Shown here: in pieces, positions 21,893 to 29,877 of the stretch
Position numbering within the stretch: position 1 is the first letter of the stretch
Layout of the letters: each line of letters opens with the position of its first letter
DNA from: Deltaproteobacteria bacterium
GTDB lineage: Bacteria > UBA10199 > SPLOWO2-01-44-7
Reading direction: 5' to 3'
Assembly: GCA_030688705.1 (NCBI GenBank)
Contig: JAUYJH010000150.1
Coordinates: 1 to 30,234 of the forward strand
Length of the DNA: 30,234 nt
The notes under the pieces: generated by a model
Told to the model about the DNA's origin: nothing
Database searches by the model: none
Seen by the model: the letters and a program-made list of their open reading frames with translations, nothing else
Translations under genes and position numbers: made by a program

Positions 21893-23040
21893 ACAAAAAA
21901 CTCCTTCTCCTCTTTCTTCTTGTCCCGAGCGGCACGGCTCTGGCGGATCCCGACTGGAGCCAGCATGTACCGCCTGGAAATTACGGAACTGTATATTATC
22001 CCGAGGGGAATTGCGGCGATATGACGGTTTATGGAAATATCTCGGTAGATAACCGTGGAATACTAAAATACACGCATGAAGAGCGAGAAAAATTGATGGC
22101 CATCATGTTCAAGACGGAGGTAGCAGGAGGAGAACTGCCATCCGCTTATGCGGCCGCCGGCTCCATGCCCTTTATACAAGTAAAGATCGATCTCAACAGA
22201 GCGTCTGCCACCACCGTGGCCAGGATAGCCGAAATGCTCCGATACGCCGATAAGCTCATAGGAGGAAGGGCCGCAACAAATCTGACTTGTGAGCAGGCAA
22301 GCGCAGACACAATTGTCGTCAAAACCCAGGAACTTGTCTGGCAAAACGATCAGGGAACAGTGATCGGCCGCAAACCCGCTTGTGAATTGGAACGGGTTTC
22401 CTCCACATGTCAGGGAGGTAATAAACTCTGGGAGGCGCAATGTCCTGCCGGCTCCTTCTGGAGTTTGGGTAGTAAACCGCAAGGGGCAGCCGTCCCTGTT
22501 TTTGGTCACGGGCCGCTCCGCAAAGAAATCATATGTCGGTGCTCGGCGAATCGGTGCGAGGGGCCCAACTGTTATGAGACGGGAGATGAAATCTGCAATA
22601 AGGAGTATGTAACCGGGGCAACCCGTGTAGCCGCTCAATGTTCTCCTAAAGCAGGAATGGAATACGGCGGAACTGTCAGAAAAAGATATTGCAATGGCAA
22701 GTTTAATGAAGACCGGAGTAGCCAAGGCTATGACCCCCATTTGATAAGATGGCGGCAATACAAGTGTGCCAGCCGCTACGGGTCCGGGGGGTATACACGA
22801 GAGAGGGATCCGCAGTTGCTGGGGTGCGGGGCTGTCATGAAGCGAAGCGAGATACAAACAGATTTTCACCCCACAAAGGGGTGTAAGATCAATTGTGATT
22901 TTATCGGCTTTGCAGAATCAACAGCCCCGTCTTTGGTCTACCTATGCCCTTCTCCCAGCGGGACTGGCGCCGCTTGTTCACAATATAACACTCCCCTTCC
23001 TTTTGATTTGAGGCCGGAAGAAAATGATTTCCCCAAATGA
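21889..23040 (+). CDS. Secreted cysteine-rich protein of unknown function
   Basis: A clear Sec signal peptide (MNKKLLLLFLLVPSGTALA, cleaved before DPDW) is followed by about 364 residues with 18 cysteines, mostly in the second half (IICRCSANRCEGPNCYETGDEIC and beyond). Such a number suggests several disulfides and an exported, rigid fold. I recognise no family. The ATG overlaps the stop of the propeller/PEGA gene (ATGA), so the two are probably made together and may interact. The final residues are polar with no sorting signal or barrel strand. The stop lies 13 bp from the convergent gene's stop, leaving no room for a separate terminator. Confidence 0.78.
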   Translation: MNKKLLLLFLLVPSGTALADPDWSQHVPPGNYGTVYYPEGNCGDMTVYGNISVDNRGILKYTHEEREKLMAIMFKTEVAGGELPSAYAAAGSMPFIQVKIDLNRASATTVARIAEMLRYADKLIGGRAATNLTCEQASADTIVVKTQELVWQNDQGTVIGRKPACELERVSSTCQGGNKLWEAQCPAGSFWSLGSKPQGAAVPVFGHGPLRKEIICRCSANRCEGPNCYETGDEICNKEYVTGATRVAAQCSPKAGMEYGGTVRKRYCNGKFNEDRSSQGYDPHLIRWRQYKCASRYGSGGYTRERDPQLLGCGAVMKRSEIQTDFHPTKGCKINCDFIGFAESTAPSLVYLCPSPSGTGAACSQYNTPLPFDLRPEENDFPK

Positions 23041-23053
23041 GTCGGCGCGTTTA

Positions 23054-25222
23054 TCAACGTGATTCGAGAATTTCCTTCAGTCTGTTGCGGGCCTCACCGG
23101 CATGCGGGTGATTCCAATCTTCTTTCAGGGCTTCAAGCACGGCACTGACTTCTCTCATGACAGCTTCGCGATCGAACCCCGCCGCACAATGTTGCTCGGC
23201 CAGTTCCGGAATAAAGGCGACATCTTGTGTAGAGAGGAGGGAATAAAGTTTTGGACTGCGAAGGACGGCGGCGGTTGCCAGAAGCGTGAAAATATACTTC
23301 ATGGCCGGGTCACCCGTCTGGAGGCCCCGCAGAAGAAATTCTTCCGCACGCTCGAAATCGTGGAAACGGAGAACCCTCACACGCCTTTGCAAGGTTTCAA
23401 CATCCAGGGCGTGTGTCATCTGCAACGGAAACGCATTGCGATCACTTTCCGCTCTTTGCCGCTCGATGACGATCCTTTCATAAACGGCGTCAAGAGATTC
23501 CCCTTTGACCAGGGGTTGGAAGTGATCGGTTGCCTGGATCAGCGCCTCATGTCCCAAAAAGGGATTGCCCTGCCGGACTTTTTCGCGAAGGTAATCGCGC
23601 ATCGGCGCGTGTGCCATCGCTTGGACGATCAGGGGCGTAAGAGGAAAATACCCCACGATTTGGGAGCGCCACGGCGACCAGGGAGGATTGTCTCTGTCCA
23701 AGTTGGAATAAAAGCGGTCGAAATGGGCTTGAACCGCGGCAAAGAGTTTTTTCTGCGTCGGCCCCTTGGATTGAGAGGCCCGTCGCATCGCGGCGGCCAT
23801 CAAGTTTTGATAATTCTTCCAGACATCGGGCGGAAAATTGGTCTCTTCCCTGGAAAGGTCTCTTGAATCTTTCATCGGCAGGAGAAAAAAAGGCTCCATG
23901 GAAGCGAAAAAGGAGCCGATATCAAATCGCACTTTCACGATTTTATCGTTTTGAAAAATTTCAAGGGTCTCTCTTCCCGTCAGAAAGGCCTCGAAAAATG
24001 GAAAAACCCCGTTTTCCATCGAAATTATTTCGTGAAGAAGAAGGGGGATAGATTCATGCGAAACAAAGGGGACACGGCCGGCCAGCATCTCCTTCAGCCT
24101 GAAAACGGCGGCGGCATCTTTTTCTCTCACGACCATCTCTTTCAGATAGAGCGATAGGGCCCCTGTTTCATGAAGGGCCAGTTCCTGAAGCATCTGGTTT
24201 TCGAGCTCCAGGCGGGCATCTATGCGCCCGGCCTTGCGGTAGAGAAAAACGAGGATATCGGGAAAAATAGAAGCCGTGGCCAGATAGCTCAAAGCACTCT
24301 CTTTGGCGGTGTCGATATTGTATTCCTTGCGGAAGTAGGGTGCAGCCCTGTTGCGAAAAAGGGACGGGAGACGATCGAAGCCGTTGATGATCGCGCGGAT
24401 GGCGTCGGTATTTTCGGGGTTCGGTTTTTGGAGAATCTCTTTCAGAACAAAAGAGACCCGTTTTTCATCGGAAAGCTTTTCAATGCCCTCCACGGCAAGG
24501 TTCGAGATCGACCGGATCAACTCACGCGCGCGGTTTTTCAAACGTCTCTCTTCTGCCCACTGTTCCGTCGACATGGCCGCCAGAGCACTTTCGGATTTCT
24601 CCACCCCTAACAGGCCAAAAGAACCGGCGGCGCCGCGATAGGTAACATCCTCTTTGCCAACGATCCAGGGGAGAATTTTTTCGTTGATTTTTACAAGATA
24701 ATCGACCCATTCCCCTTTCCAAAATCGTTCCAAAAGGGGAAGAGCCCGCTGTACTTCGAGGAGCGCTTCGGGTGTTTTGGCGATATTTCCCCTCCCTATC
24801 AATACGGACAACGGCCTTTTAACCGCTGCGATGGCAGACGGCTTTCCCAGCTCGGCCAGTTTTGCCAGCATGTACAGATCATCCCATGCGAGGGTTTTCC
24901 CGTCGGCGATTTTTTTCAATATTTTCGGCTCTTCGTGGCAATAGATCGTTTCGGCCGAAAACCGGTGGGTCTTGTTGAGGACTGCGGCCCAATTTTTATC
25001 GACGGGACAGCTCAAAAGCTCCTTTTCTTTTTTGTCGCCCGCCGGTCCTGAAACGCACGCAAGGGATAAACGCCGTACCCCGTCAAAAATAACAAAAGAG
25101 TCCATGTGGCACTCCGTTACCTGTTCCTGAATGCTTGAACCGGGAAGATGCCACCCCATCTCCCCATAGAGGTGCGGTTGGCCGAGATTGGTGAATTTTG
25201 CCGATTTTTGTTGAACGGCCAT
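23054..25222 (-). CDS. Large helical protein of unknown function
   Basis: The 722-residue protein has no signal peptide or membrane helix. The N-terminal about 90 residues (MDSFVIFDGVRRLSLACVSG, a CPVDKNWAAVLNKTHRFSAETIYC segment) contain several cysteines. The rest looks almost wholly alpha-helical, with Leu/Ala-rich amphipathic helices, resembling HEAT/TPR-like solenoids, but no repeat is regular enough to name. AGGAGG lies about 10 nt before ATG 25222, a strong ribosome site. It follows the GspG-like gene by 64 bp on the same strand. Compositionally it matches its neighbours, with no sign of recent transfer. A scaffold or regulatory role is possible but unsupported. Confidence 0.75.
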   Translation of the reverse strand: MAVQQKSAKFTNLGQPHLYGEMGWHLPGSSIQEQVTECHMDSFVIFDGVRRLSLACVSGPAGDKKEKELLSCPVDKNWAAVLNKTHRFSAETIYCHEEPKILKKIADGKTLAWDDLYMLAKLAELGKPSAIAAVKRPLSVLIGRGNIAKTPEALLEVQRALPLLERFWKGEWVDYLVKINEKILPWIVGKEDVTYRGAAGSFGLLGVEKSESALAAMSTEQWAEERRLKNRARELIRSISNLAVEGIEKLSDEKRVSFVLKEILQKPNPENTDAIRAIINGFDRLPSLFRNRAAPYFRKEYNIDTAKESALSYLATASIFPDILVFLYRKAGRIDARLELENQMLQELALHETGALSLYLKEMVVREKDAAAVFRLKEMLAGRVPFVSHESIPLLLHEIISMENGVFPFFEAFLTGRETLEIFQNDKIVKVRFDIGSFFASMEPFFLLPMKDSRDLSREETNFPPDVWKNYQNLMAAAMRRASQSKGPTQKKLFAAVQAHFDRFYSNLDRDNPPWSPWRSQIVGYFPLTPLIVQAMAHAPMRDYLREKVRQGNPFLGHEALIQATDHFQPLVKGESLDAVYERIVIERQRAESDRNAFPLQMTHALDVETLQRRVRVLRFHDFERAEEFLLRGLQTGDPAMKYIFTLLATAAVLRSPKLYSLLSTQDVAFIPELAEQHCAAGFDREAVMREVSAVLEALKEDWNHPHAGEARNRLKEILESR

Positions 25223-25286
25223 GAATAGATCGCCTCCTATAAGTTATCGTCCCTTTTCAAAATAAGTTGCCCCCTGCCTCCCGTAA

Positions 25287-25616
25287 TCACCACCCCGTGC
25301 AGGCACGGGTAGCGGACGAGACCCATCCTTTTTTCGGGTCATATTGGTAGGGGTTGCCAAAGGCATCGGACCATGGACCGTGGACCGTGGACCGTGGACC
25401 AACAGCCTCTTCGATCGAAGAAGGAAGTTGACGGTGTTCCAAAAAGTAGGCGGTGACGTAATTTCTAAGGGTCAATAATTCAAGGCGGGTGATTTCGGCC
25501 TTGCATAAAAAATCTCTTTTCGCGTAAATCCCCAACGCCAAAAAAAGGGAACCGGCAACAACCAAACCGACAATCACATATTCCCAAAAAGAACGCTTGG
25601 CACCCTTCAATTCCAT
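25287..25616 (-). CDS. GspG-like single-pass membrane protein with in-frame heptad repeat
   Basis: The 109 residues hold a short N-terminal tail, one membrane helix (YVIVGLVVAGSLFLALGIYA), and RLELLTLRNYVTAYFLEHRQLPSSIEEAV. The C-terminal DAFGNPYQYDPKKGWVSSAT is the conserved end of GspG pseudopilins. The G|FTLIE processing site is absent, so it is probably an unprocessed membrane protein derived from or mimicking a pseudopilin. Between the two conserved parts lies GPRSTVHGPWS, encoded by five heptads (25368-25402). AGGA lies 8 nt before the ATG. It is divergent from pilT, which suggests a pilus connection without proving it. Confidence 0.72.
   Translation of the reverse strand: MELKGAKRSFWEYVIVGLVVAGSLFLALGIYAKRDFLCKAEITRLELLTLRNYVTAYFLEHRQLPSSIEEAVGPRSTVHGPWSDAFGNPYQYDPKKGWVSSATRACTGW
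25368..25402. repeat. Five-heptad GGACCGT-type repeat inside the GspG-like gene
   Basis: On the plus strand: GGACCAT, GGACCGT three times, GGACCAA, 35 nt in all. It is read on the minus strand as part of the protein. It is a single arm with no complementary arm nearby, as in gltX. Confidence 0.9.
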
Positions 25617-25686
25617 AAGTTTGTCCTAGCATAAATACAAAACCTGTTGCATAGAAATTTTGACAGGGATGGGAGTGGTGAGGAAC

Positions 25687-25788
25687 GTCATTCCGGCGAA
25701 AGCCGGAATCCAGTACTGGACCCCGGCTTTCGCCGGGGTGACAAAGCGAAAGCGGGAATCCCGGGATCCCCGTTTTCACGGGGATGAC
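25687..25788. repeat. Tandem REP-like elements upstream of pilT
   Basis: The first unit (25687-25742) runs from GTCATTCCGGCGAAAGCCGG to TTTCGCCGGGGTGAC, two facing hairpins. The second (25746-25788) is a partial unit beginning GCGAAAGCGGGAATCC and ending ACGGGGATGAC. They fill most of the 200-bp gap between the divergent GspG-like and pilT genes. Confidence 0.88.
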
Positions 25789-25817
25789 GTCGACAAACGG
25801 AGCAACATTAAAAAATC

Positions 25818-26873
25818 ATGGCTAAAATCCTGCAAGAAATGCTCAAGACGATGGTCTCCAAGGGGGCTTCCGATCTTCACATCAGTGCCGACCAACCCCC
25901 GATGATTCGCGTCGACGGCTCCCTGCAACCCCTGCAGGAAAACCGGCTGACCCCTGAAGAAGCGCAAAATATCTGTTACGAAATTCTGACCCATGAACAG
26001 GTGATGAAGTTTGAGCAGGATTTGGAGCTCGATTTCAGTTTTGCCGTCAAAGATACCGCCCGTTTCAGGGGAAATCTTTTCCGACAGCAACAAAGCGTCG
26101 CCGGTGTTTTTCGGATGATCCCCTTCAAAATGCCCACTTTTGAAGGTTTGGGCCTGCCGCCTGCCGTTCAAAATCTGGCTTACAAACCAAACGGCCTTGT
26201 TTTGGTCACCGGCACCACGGGGAGCGGCAAATCAACCACCTTGGCGGCGATGATCGACGCCATGAACAATGTCAAGCCGTGGCATATCATCACCATCGAA
26301 GACCCCATCGAGTTTGTTTACACCCCGGAAAAATGCCTGATTCATCAGCGCGAAGTCGGTCGGGATACCACGAGTTTTACAAACGGCCTGAAATATATTT
26401 TGCGCGAAGACCCGGACGTGGTCTTGGTGGGCGAAATGCGCGATCTAGAGACGATCCGTTCGGCCATCACCATTGCCGAGACCGGTCATCTGGTTTTGGC
26501 CACGCTCCACACCAATTCGGCGGTCCAATCGATCGACCGGATGGTCGATGTTTTTCCAGCCCACCAACAGGCGCAGGTGAGAGTACAGCTTTCGTTTATT
26601 CTACAGGGGATTTTGTCGCAGCAGTTATTGCCCAAAACAGACAAAGGCCGTTGTCTGGCTCTGGAAATCCTTATTCCAACCCCGGCCATTCGCAATTTGA
26701 TCCGTGAAAACAAGACCCACCAGATCTATGCGCAGATGCAGTTGGGGCAAGAGGCCACCGGCATGCAGACCATGAACCAATCCTTGGCCGCCCTCGTCAA
26801 AAAGAAACAGGTCACCAAAGAAGAGGCCCTCTCCCGCTCCTCCGACATCGAAGAGATCAAGAAGATGCTATAA
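25818..26873 (+). CDS. pilT: Pilus retraction ATPase PilT
   Basis: This hexameric cytoplasmic ATPase depolymerises the pilus and drives twitching. It starts MAKILQEMLKTMVSKGASDLHISADQPPMIRVDG. Walker A is GTTGSGKST (132-140), and the Asp/Glu box is DPDVVLVGEMRDLETI. The His box is TGHLVLATLHTNSA. A C-terminal helical region ends in SRSSDIEEIKKML, close to the usual PilT ending. The 351-residue length is normal. No tetracysteine motif is present, which separates it from PilB. It stands apart from the main pilus cluster, behind the REP-like elements, and the next gene, yebC, has its own possible promoter. Confidence 0.96.
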   Translation: MAKILQEMLKTMVSKGASDLHISADQPPMIRVDGSLQPLQENRLTPEEAQNICYEILTHEQVMKFEQDLELDFSFAVKDTARFRGNLFRQQQSVAGVFRMIPFKMPTFEGLGLPPAVQNLAYKPNGLVLVTGTTGSGKSTTLAAMIDAMNNVKPWHIITIEDPIEFVYTPEKCLIHQREVGRDTTSFTNGLKYILREDPDVVLVGEMRDLETIRSAITIAETGHLVLATLHTNSAVQSIDRMVDVFPAHQQAQVRVQLSFILQGILSQQLLPKTDKGRCLALEILIPTPAIRNLIRENKTHQIYAQMQLGQEATGMQTMNQSLAALVKKKQVTKEEALSRSSDIEEIKKML

Positions 26874-26879
26874 AAGTCG

Positions 26880-26909
26880 TTTACAGTGTGAAAATCTTTG
26901 TGCTACGCT
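26880..26909 (+). promoter_or_regulatory. Possible promoter for yebC
   Basis: TTTACA (26880-26885) and TACGCT (26904-26909) are separated by 18 nt. The predicted start is at or a base or two upstream of ATG 26916, so the transcript would be essentially leaderless. No Shine-Dalgarno is visible. Confidence 0.35.
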
Positions 26910-26915
26910 TTCGCC

Positions 26916-27662
26916 ATGTCCGGTCATTCCAAATGGTCCACCATCAAGAGAAAGAAAGGGGCTACCGATGCCAAAAGGGGGAAAGTCTTTTCCAAAATTA
27001 TCCGTGAAGTCACTATTGCCGCACGGGTCGGGGGCGGTGATATCAATGGAAATCCACGGCTCCGGCTTGTTGTTGATAAAGCCAAAGCGGCCAATATGCC
27101 AGCCGATAACATCCAGCGAGCCATCAAAAAAGGGACTGGAGAACTGGAAGGCGAAACGCTCGAAGAGTTTGCGCTTGAAGGATACGGTCCCGGCGGCGTT
27201 GCTCTCTTTATCGAAGCGCTGACCGACAATCACAACAGGACCGTCGCTGAAATCCGGCACCTTCTGGCCAAAATGGGTGGAAACATGGGGGAATCGGGTT
27301 GTGTCTCCTGGATGTTCGCCAAAAAGGGGGTTTTAACCTTCCCCAAATCGGTCGGCGAGGAAAAGCTGATGGAAACAGCTCTGGAAGCCGGTGCCGAAGA
27401 TATCAAAGACACCGACGACAATTTCGAGGTTTTGACCCCGCCCCACCTGCTCCATAAAATAAAAGAGGCTTGTGAAGCCAAGGGTTTGAAGCCGCTCGAT
27501 ATCTCGGTGCAGAGGATCCCCCAAAACACGGTTCGTCTGGAAGAAATCGATGCTGAAAAAATGATCAAGTTGATGGAGGCGCTGGAAGATCACGACGATG
27601 TCCAAAACGTCCACGCCAACTTTGATATTGATACGAGCGTGATGGAAAAGCTGGCCTCTTGA
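26916..27662 (+). CDS. yebC: YebC/PmpR (TACO1) family protein
   Basis: It is a three-domain family member of 248 residues. The start MSGHSKWSTIKRKKGATDAKRGKVFSKI is diagnostic, followed by NPRLRLVVDKAKAANMPADNIQRAIKKGTG and EGYGPGGVALFIEALTDNHNRT. Members are described as DNA-binding regulators and, more recently, as translation factors that relieve ribosome stalling at proline stretches. ATG 26916 is fixed by the conserved N-terminus. It is commonly found in front of ruvCAB, as here. Confidence 0.96.
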   Translation: MSGHSKWSTIKRKKGATDAKRGKVFSKIIREVTIAARVGGGDINGNPRLRLVVDKAKAANMPADNIQRAIKKGTGELEGETLEEFALEGYGPGGVALFIEALTDNHNRTVAEIRHLLAKMGGNMGESGCVSWMFAKKGVLTFPKSVGEEKLMETALEAGAEDIKDTDDNFEVLTPPHLLHKIKEACEAKGLKPLDISVQRIPQNTVRLEEIDAEKMIKLMEALEDHDDVQNVHANFDIDTSVMEKLAS

Positions 27663-27670
27663 AGAAAATG

Positions 27671-27805
27671 CAAATTCTAAATTCTAAATTCGAAATCCTA
27701 AACAAATCCCAACTTTCCAAATCCCAATATTTAAACTTGATTATTTGGAATTTAAGACATTGGGATTTAGGATTTGTTTAGAATTTAGTGTTTAGAATTT
27801 GGAAT
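27671..27805. repeat. AT-rich heptad palindrome before ruvC
   Basis: The left half is AAATTCTAAATTCTAAATTC, then AAATCCTAAACAAATCCCAA. The right half is the near complement (TTGGGATTTAGGATTTGTTT, TTTAGAATTTGGAATTTT). It is the same family as 14243-14389 and ends within a few bases of the ruvC ATG, so any hairpin would lie against the start codon. Confidence 0.88.
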
Positions 27806-27808
27806 TTT

Positions 27809-28285
27809 ATGATTATACTGGGGGTTGATCCAGGCACCTACTTTACCGGCTATGGCCTGATTGAAAAAGAGAGGTCGGGCCTCAAGCATATCGACAACGG
27901 TCTGATCGCCCCCTTAAAGACATCTCTTCTTCCCGATAAATTAAAAGTTCTGTTTGATGAAATCTCTCTTCTGATCGAAAAATTCAAGCCCGGAGAAATC
28001 GCGCTGGAAGATGTCTTTGTGGCCAAAAATGCGAAATCATCGTTAAAGCTGGGGCACGCTCGGGGTGTGGTCATGCTGGCGGCGGCCATCAAAAATGTGC
28101 CGGTTTATGAGTATCCCCCGGCCAAGGTGAAACAAGCCGTCACCGGCTTCGGGCAAGCCACCAAGGACCAGATGCAAAAAATGGTCCGGCTCTATTTGAA
28201 ACTGAAAGAAGAGGCGGAGGAAAATGCCAATGACGCGCTGGCCGTGGCTTTATGCCACTGTCAAACCATGAGGCTTCCAAAATGA
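27809..28285 (+). CDS. ruvC: Holliday junction endonuclease RuvC
   Basis: This dimeric resolvase cleaves Holliday junctions in recombination. The N-terminal MIILGVDPGTYFTGYGLIE carries the first catalytic Asp (D7). The second acidic residue lies in ALEDVFVAKNAKSSLKLGHARGV, and the C-terminal block is ENANDALAVALCHC. In E. coli that block reads DAAD, both Asp being catalytic. Here the first is Asn and the second Asp is kept. At 158 residues it is slightly shorter than usual. ATG 27809 is set by homology, and no ribosome site is seen because the AT-rich repeat reaches the start. The stop overlaps ruvA by 4 bp. Confidence 0.94.
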   Translation: MIILGVDPGTYFTGYGLIEKERSGLKHIDNGLIAPLKTSLLPDKLKVLFDEISLLIEKFKPGEIALEDVFVAKNAKSSLKLGHARGVVMLAAAIKNVPVYEYPPAKVKQAVTGFGQATKDQMQKMVRLYLKLKEEAEENANDALAVALCHCQTMRLPK

Positions 28286-28875
28286 TCGCGCATCTTAAAG
28301 GGACAATCCGGTCCAAATCGGCCGACCATATCGTGGTCGACGTGCAGGGTGTCGGCTATCAGATTTTTGTCTCCCTAAACACTCTTTACGAACTGCCGCC
28401 GGAAGAAATGGAGGCCTCTCTCCACATTCACACCCACATCCGCGAAGAGGCGTGGCAGCTCTTCGGGTTTTTGAATAGCGCGGAAAAAAATCTTTTTCAG
28501 CAATTGCTCAAAGTGAACGGCGTGGGGCCAAAACTCGCCATGACCATTTTGTCGGGCCGCACCGTCCATGAAATCAGCCAAGCCATCGCCGGCCAAGAGG
28601 CCGCCCTGCTCAAGACCATCCCCGGCATCGGGCAAAAAACGGCGGAGCGAATACTGCTTGATCTTAAAGGTAAAATAGGCCCGGCGGCCGCCGGCAATTT
28701 TCCGCAAATGCCCCCGGGTAAAGGGAATATTTTTGAAGAGGCCTTGTCAGCCTTGACCCACTTGGGCTACACTCGCCCCCAAGCCGAGCTGGCGTTGAGC
28801 CGCGTTGAAAAAAGAGAGGCGCTTGTTTTAAAAGAGGTCATCCGCCAAGGCTTGAAAAATCTCGCAAGAAACTAA
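28282..28875 (+). CDS. ruvA: Holliday junction branch migration protein RuvA
   Basis: This is the junction-binding subunit that recruits RuvB. It begins MIAHLKGTI (OB-fold domain I), has two helix-hairpin-helix segments (LLKVNGVGPKLAMTIL and LLKTIPGIGQKTAERILLDLKGK), and a C-terminal UBA-like domain (EEALSALTHLGYTRPQAELALS) that contacts RuvB. The 197-residue length is normal. ATG 28282 overlaps the ruvC stop, indicating coupling. The next gene starts 3 bp after its stop. Confidence 0.96.
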   Translation: MIAHLKGTIRSKSADHIVVDVQGVGYQIFVSLNTLYELPPEEMEASLHIHTHIREEAWQLFGFLNSAEKNLFQQLLKVNGVGPKLAMTILSGRTVHEISQAIAGQEAALLKTIPGIGQKTAERILLDLKGKIGPAAAGNFPQMPPGKGNIFEEALSALTHLGYTRPQAELALSRVEKREALVLKEVIRQGLKNLARN

Positions 28876-28878
28876 AAC

Positions 28879-29877
28879 ATGACCGACAACAATCTGCTTT
28901 CCAATACGCCGTTTGAAGAAGAACTTAAACTGGAAATAAGCCTGCGCCCAAAACGATTCGCCGATTTTGTGGGACAGGCCGAATTGAAAGAAAAGTTGGG
29001 CATTTTTGTGACCGCGGCCAAACAGAGAAAAGAGGCCCTGGATCATGTTTTATTCTCCGGACCGCCGGGCTTGGGAAAAACAAGTCTTGCCAATATTCTG
29101 GCCGAAGAGATGGGGGTTAAGATCACGACCACATCGGGGCCGGCTCTGGAGCGGCCCGGAGATTTGGCGGCAATCCTTACCAATTTGAATGAACACGATA
29201 TCTTGTTTATCGACGAAATCCACCGTCTTCCGCGCATTGTCGAGGAGATTTTGTACCCCGCCATGGAGGATTTTCGGCTTGATCTGATCGTGGGACAAGG
29301 CCCCTCGGCAAAAAGCATCCAGATCGACATCCCCCGTTTTACCCTTGTCGGCGCCACCACGCGGACGGGGCTCATCACCTCGCCTTTAAGAGACCGTTTC
29401 GGCATGTCCCTGCGCATCGATTACTATTCGGCGGAAGATCTCAAAGTAATCGTGGAGCGTTCCGCCAAACTTCTTTCCATCGGCATGGAGCAGGCGGCGG
29501 CGCTCGAAATAGGGCGGCGTTCCCGCGGCACGCCGCGCATCGCCAACCGCCTTTTGAAAAGGGTGCGCGACTACGCGCAAGTGCGCGGCTCCAAAACAAT
29601 TGAACCCCTTGTCACTCGGCTGGGTCTCGCCATGCTGGAAGTCGACGAGATGGGGTTTGATTCGATGGACCGCAAAATCTTGTCCTTGATTATCGAAAAA
29701 TTTCAGGGGGGCCCGGTCGGCGTGGAAACCCTCTCTTCGGCGTTAAGCGAGGAAAAAGAGACGCTGGAAGACGTTTATGAACCTTATCTGCTGCAATGCG
29801 GGTTTATCCAGCGCACCCCCCGCGGCCGCATCGCCACTTCTTTGGCATACCATCATTTGGGCCATAAATTGCCGTGA
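28879..29877 (+). CDS. ruvB: Holliday junction DNA helicase RuvB
   Basis: This AAA+ hexamer drives branch migration with RuvA. It has LRPKRFADFVGQAELKEKL at the N-terminus, Walker A GPPGLGKTSL, Walker B LFIDEIHRLPR, sensor 1 LVGATTRTGL, the arginine-finger region SPLRDRFG, and a C-terminal winged helix ending QRTPRGRIATSLAYHHLG. The 332-residue length is typical. It is the third gene of ruvCAB, and its stop overlaps the following GTG start. Confidence 0.97.
   Translation: MTDNNLLSNTPFEEELKLEISLRPKRFADFVGQAELKEKLGIFVTAAKQRKEALDHVLFSGPPGLGKTSLANILAEEMGVKITTTSGPALERPGDLAAILTNLNEHDILFIDEIHRLPRIVEEILYPAMEDFRLDLIVGQGPSAKSIQIDIPRFTLVGATTRTGLITSPLRDRFGMSLRIDYYSAEDLKVIVERSAKLLSIGMEQAAALEIGRRSRGTPRIANRLLKRVRDYAQVRGSKTIEPLVTRLGLAMLEVDEMGFDSMDRKILSLIIEKFQGGPVGVETLSSALSEEKETLEDVYEPYLLQCGFIQRTPRGRIATSLAYHHLGHKLP

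Noticed and set aside
22063..22869. 268-codon minus-strand ORF opposite the cysteine-rich gene
   Set aside because: It is antisense to a gene with a signal peptide, start overlap and coherent codons, and its translation shows no family features. The same applies to the long opposite-strand frames at 20732-21394, 13646-14251, 11886-12473 and 822-1343.
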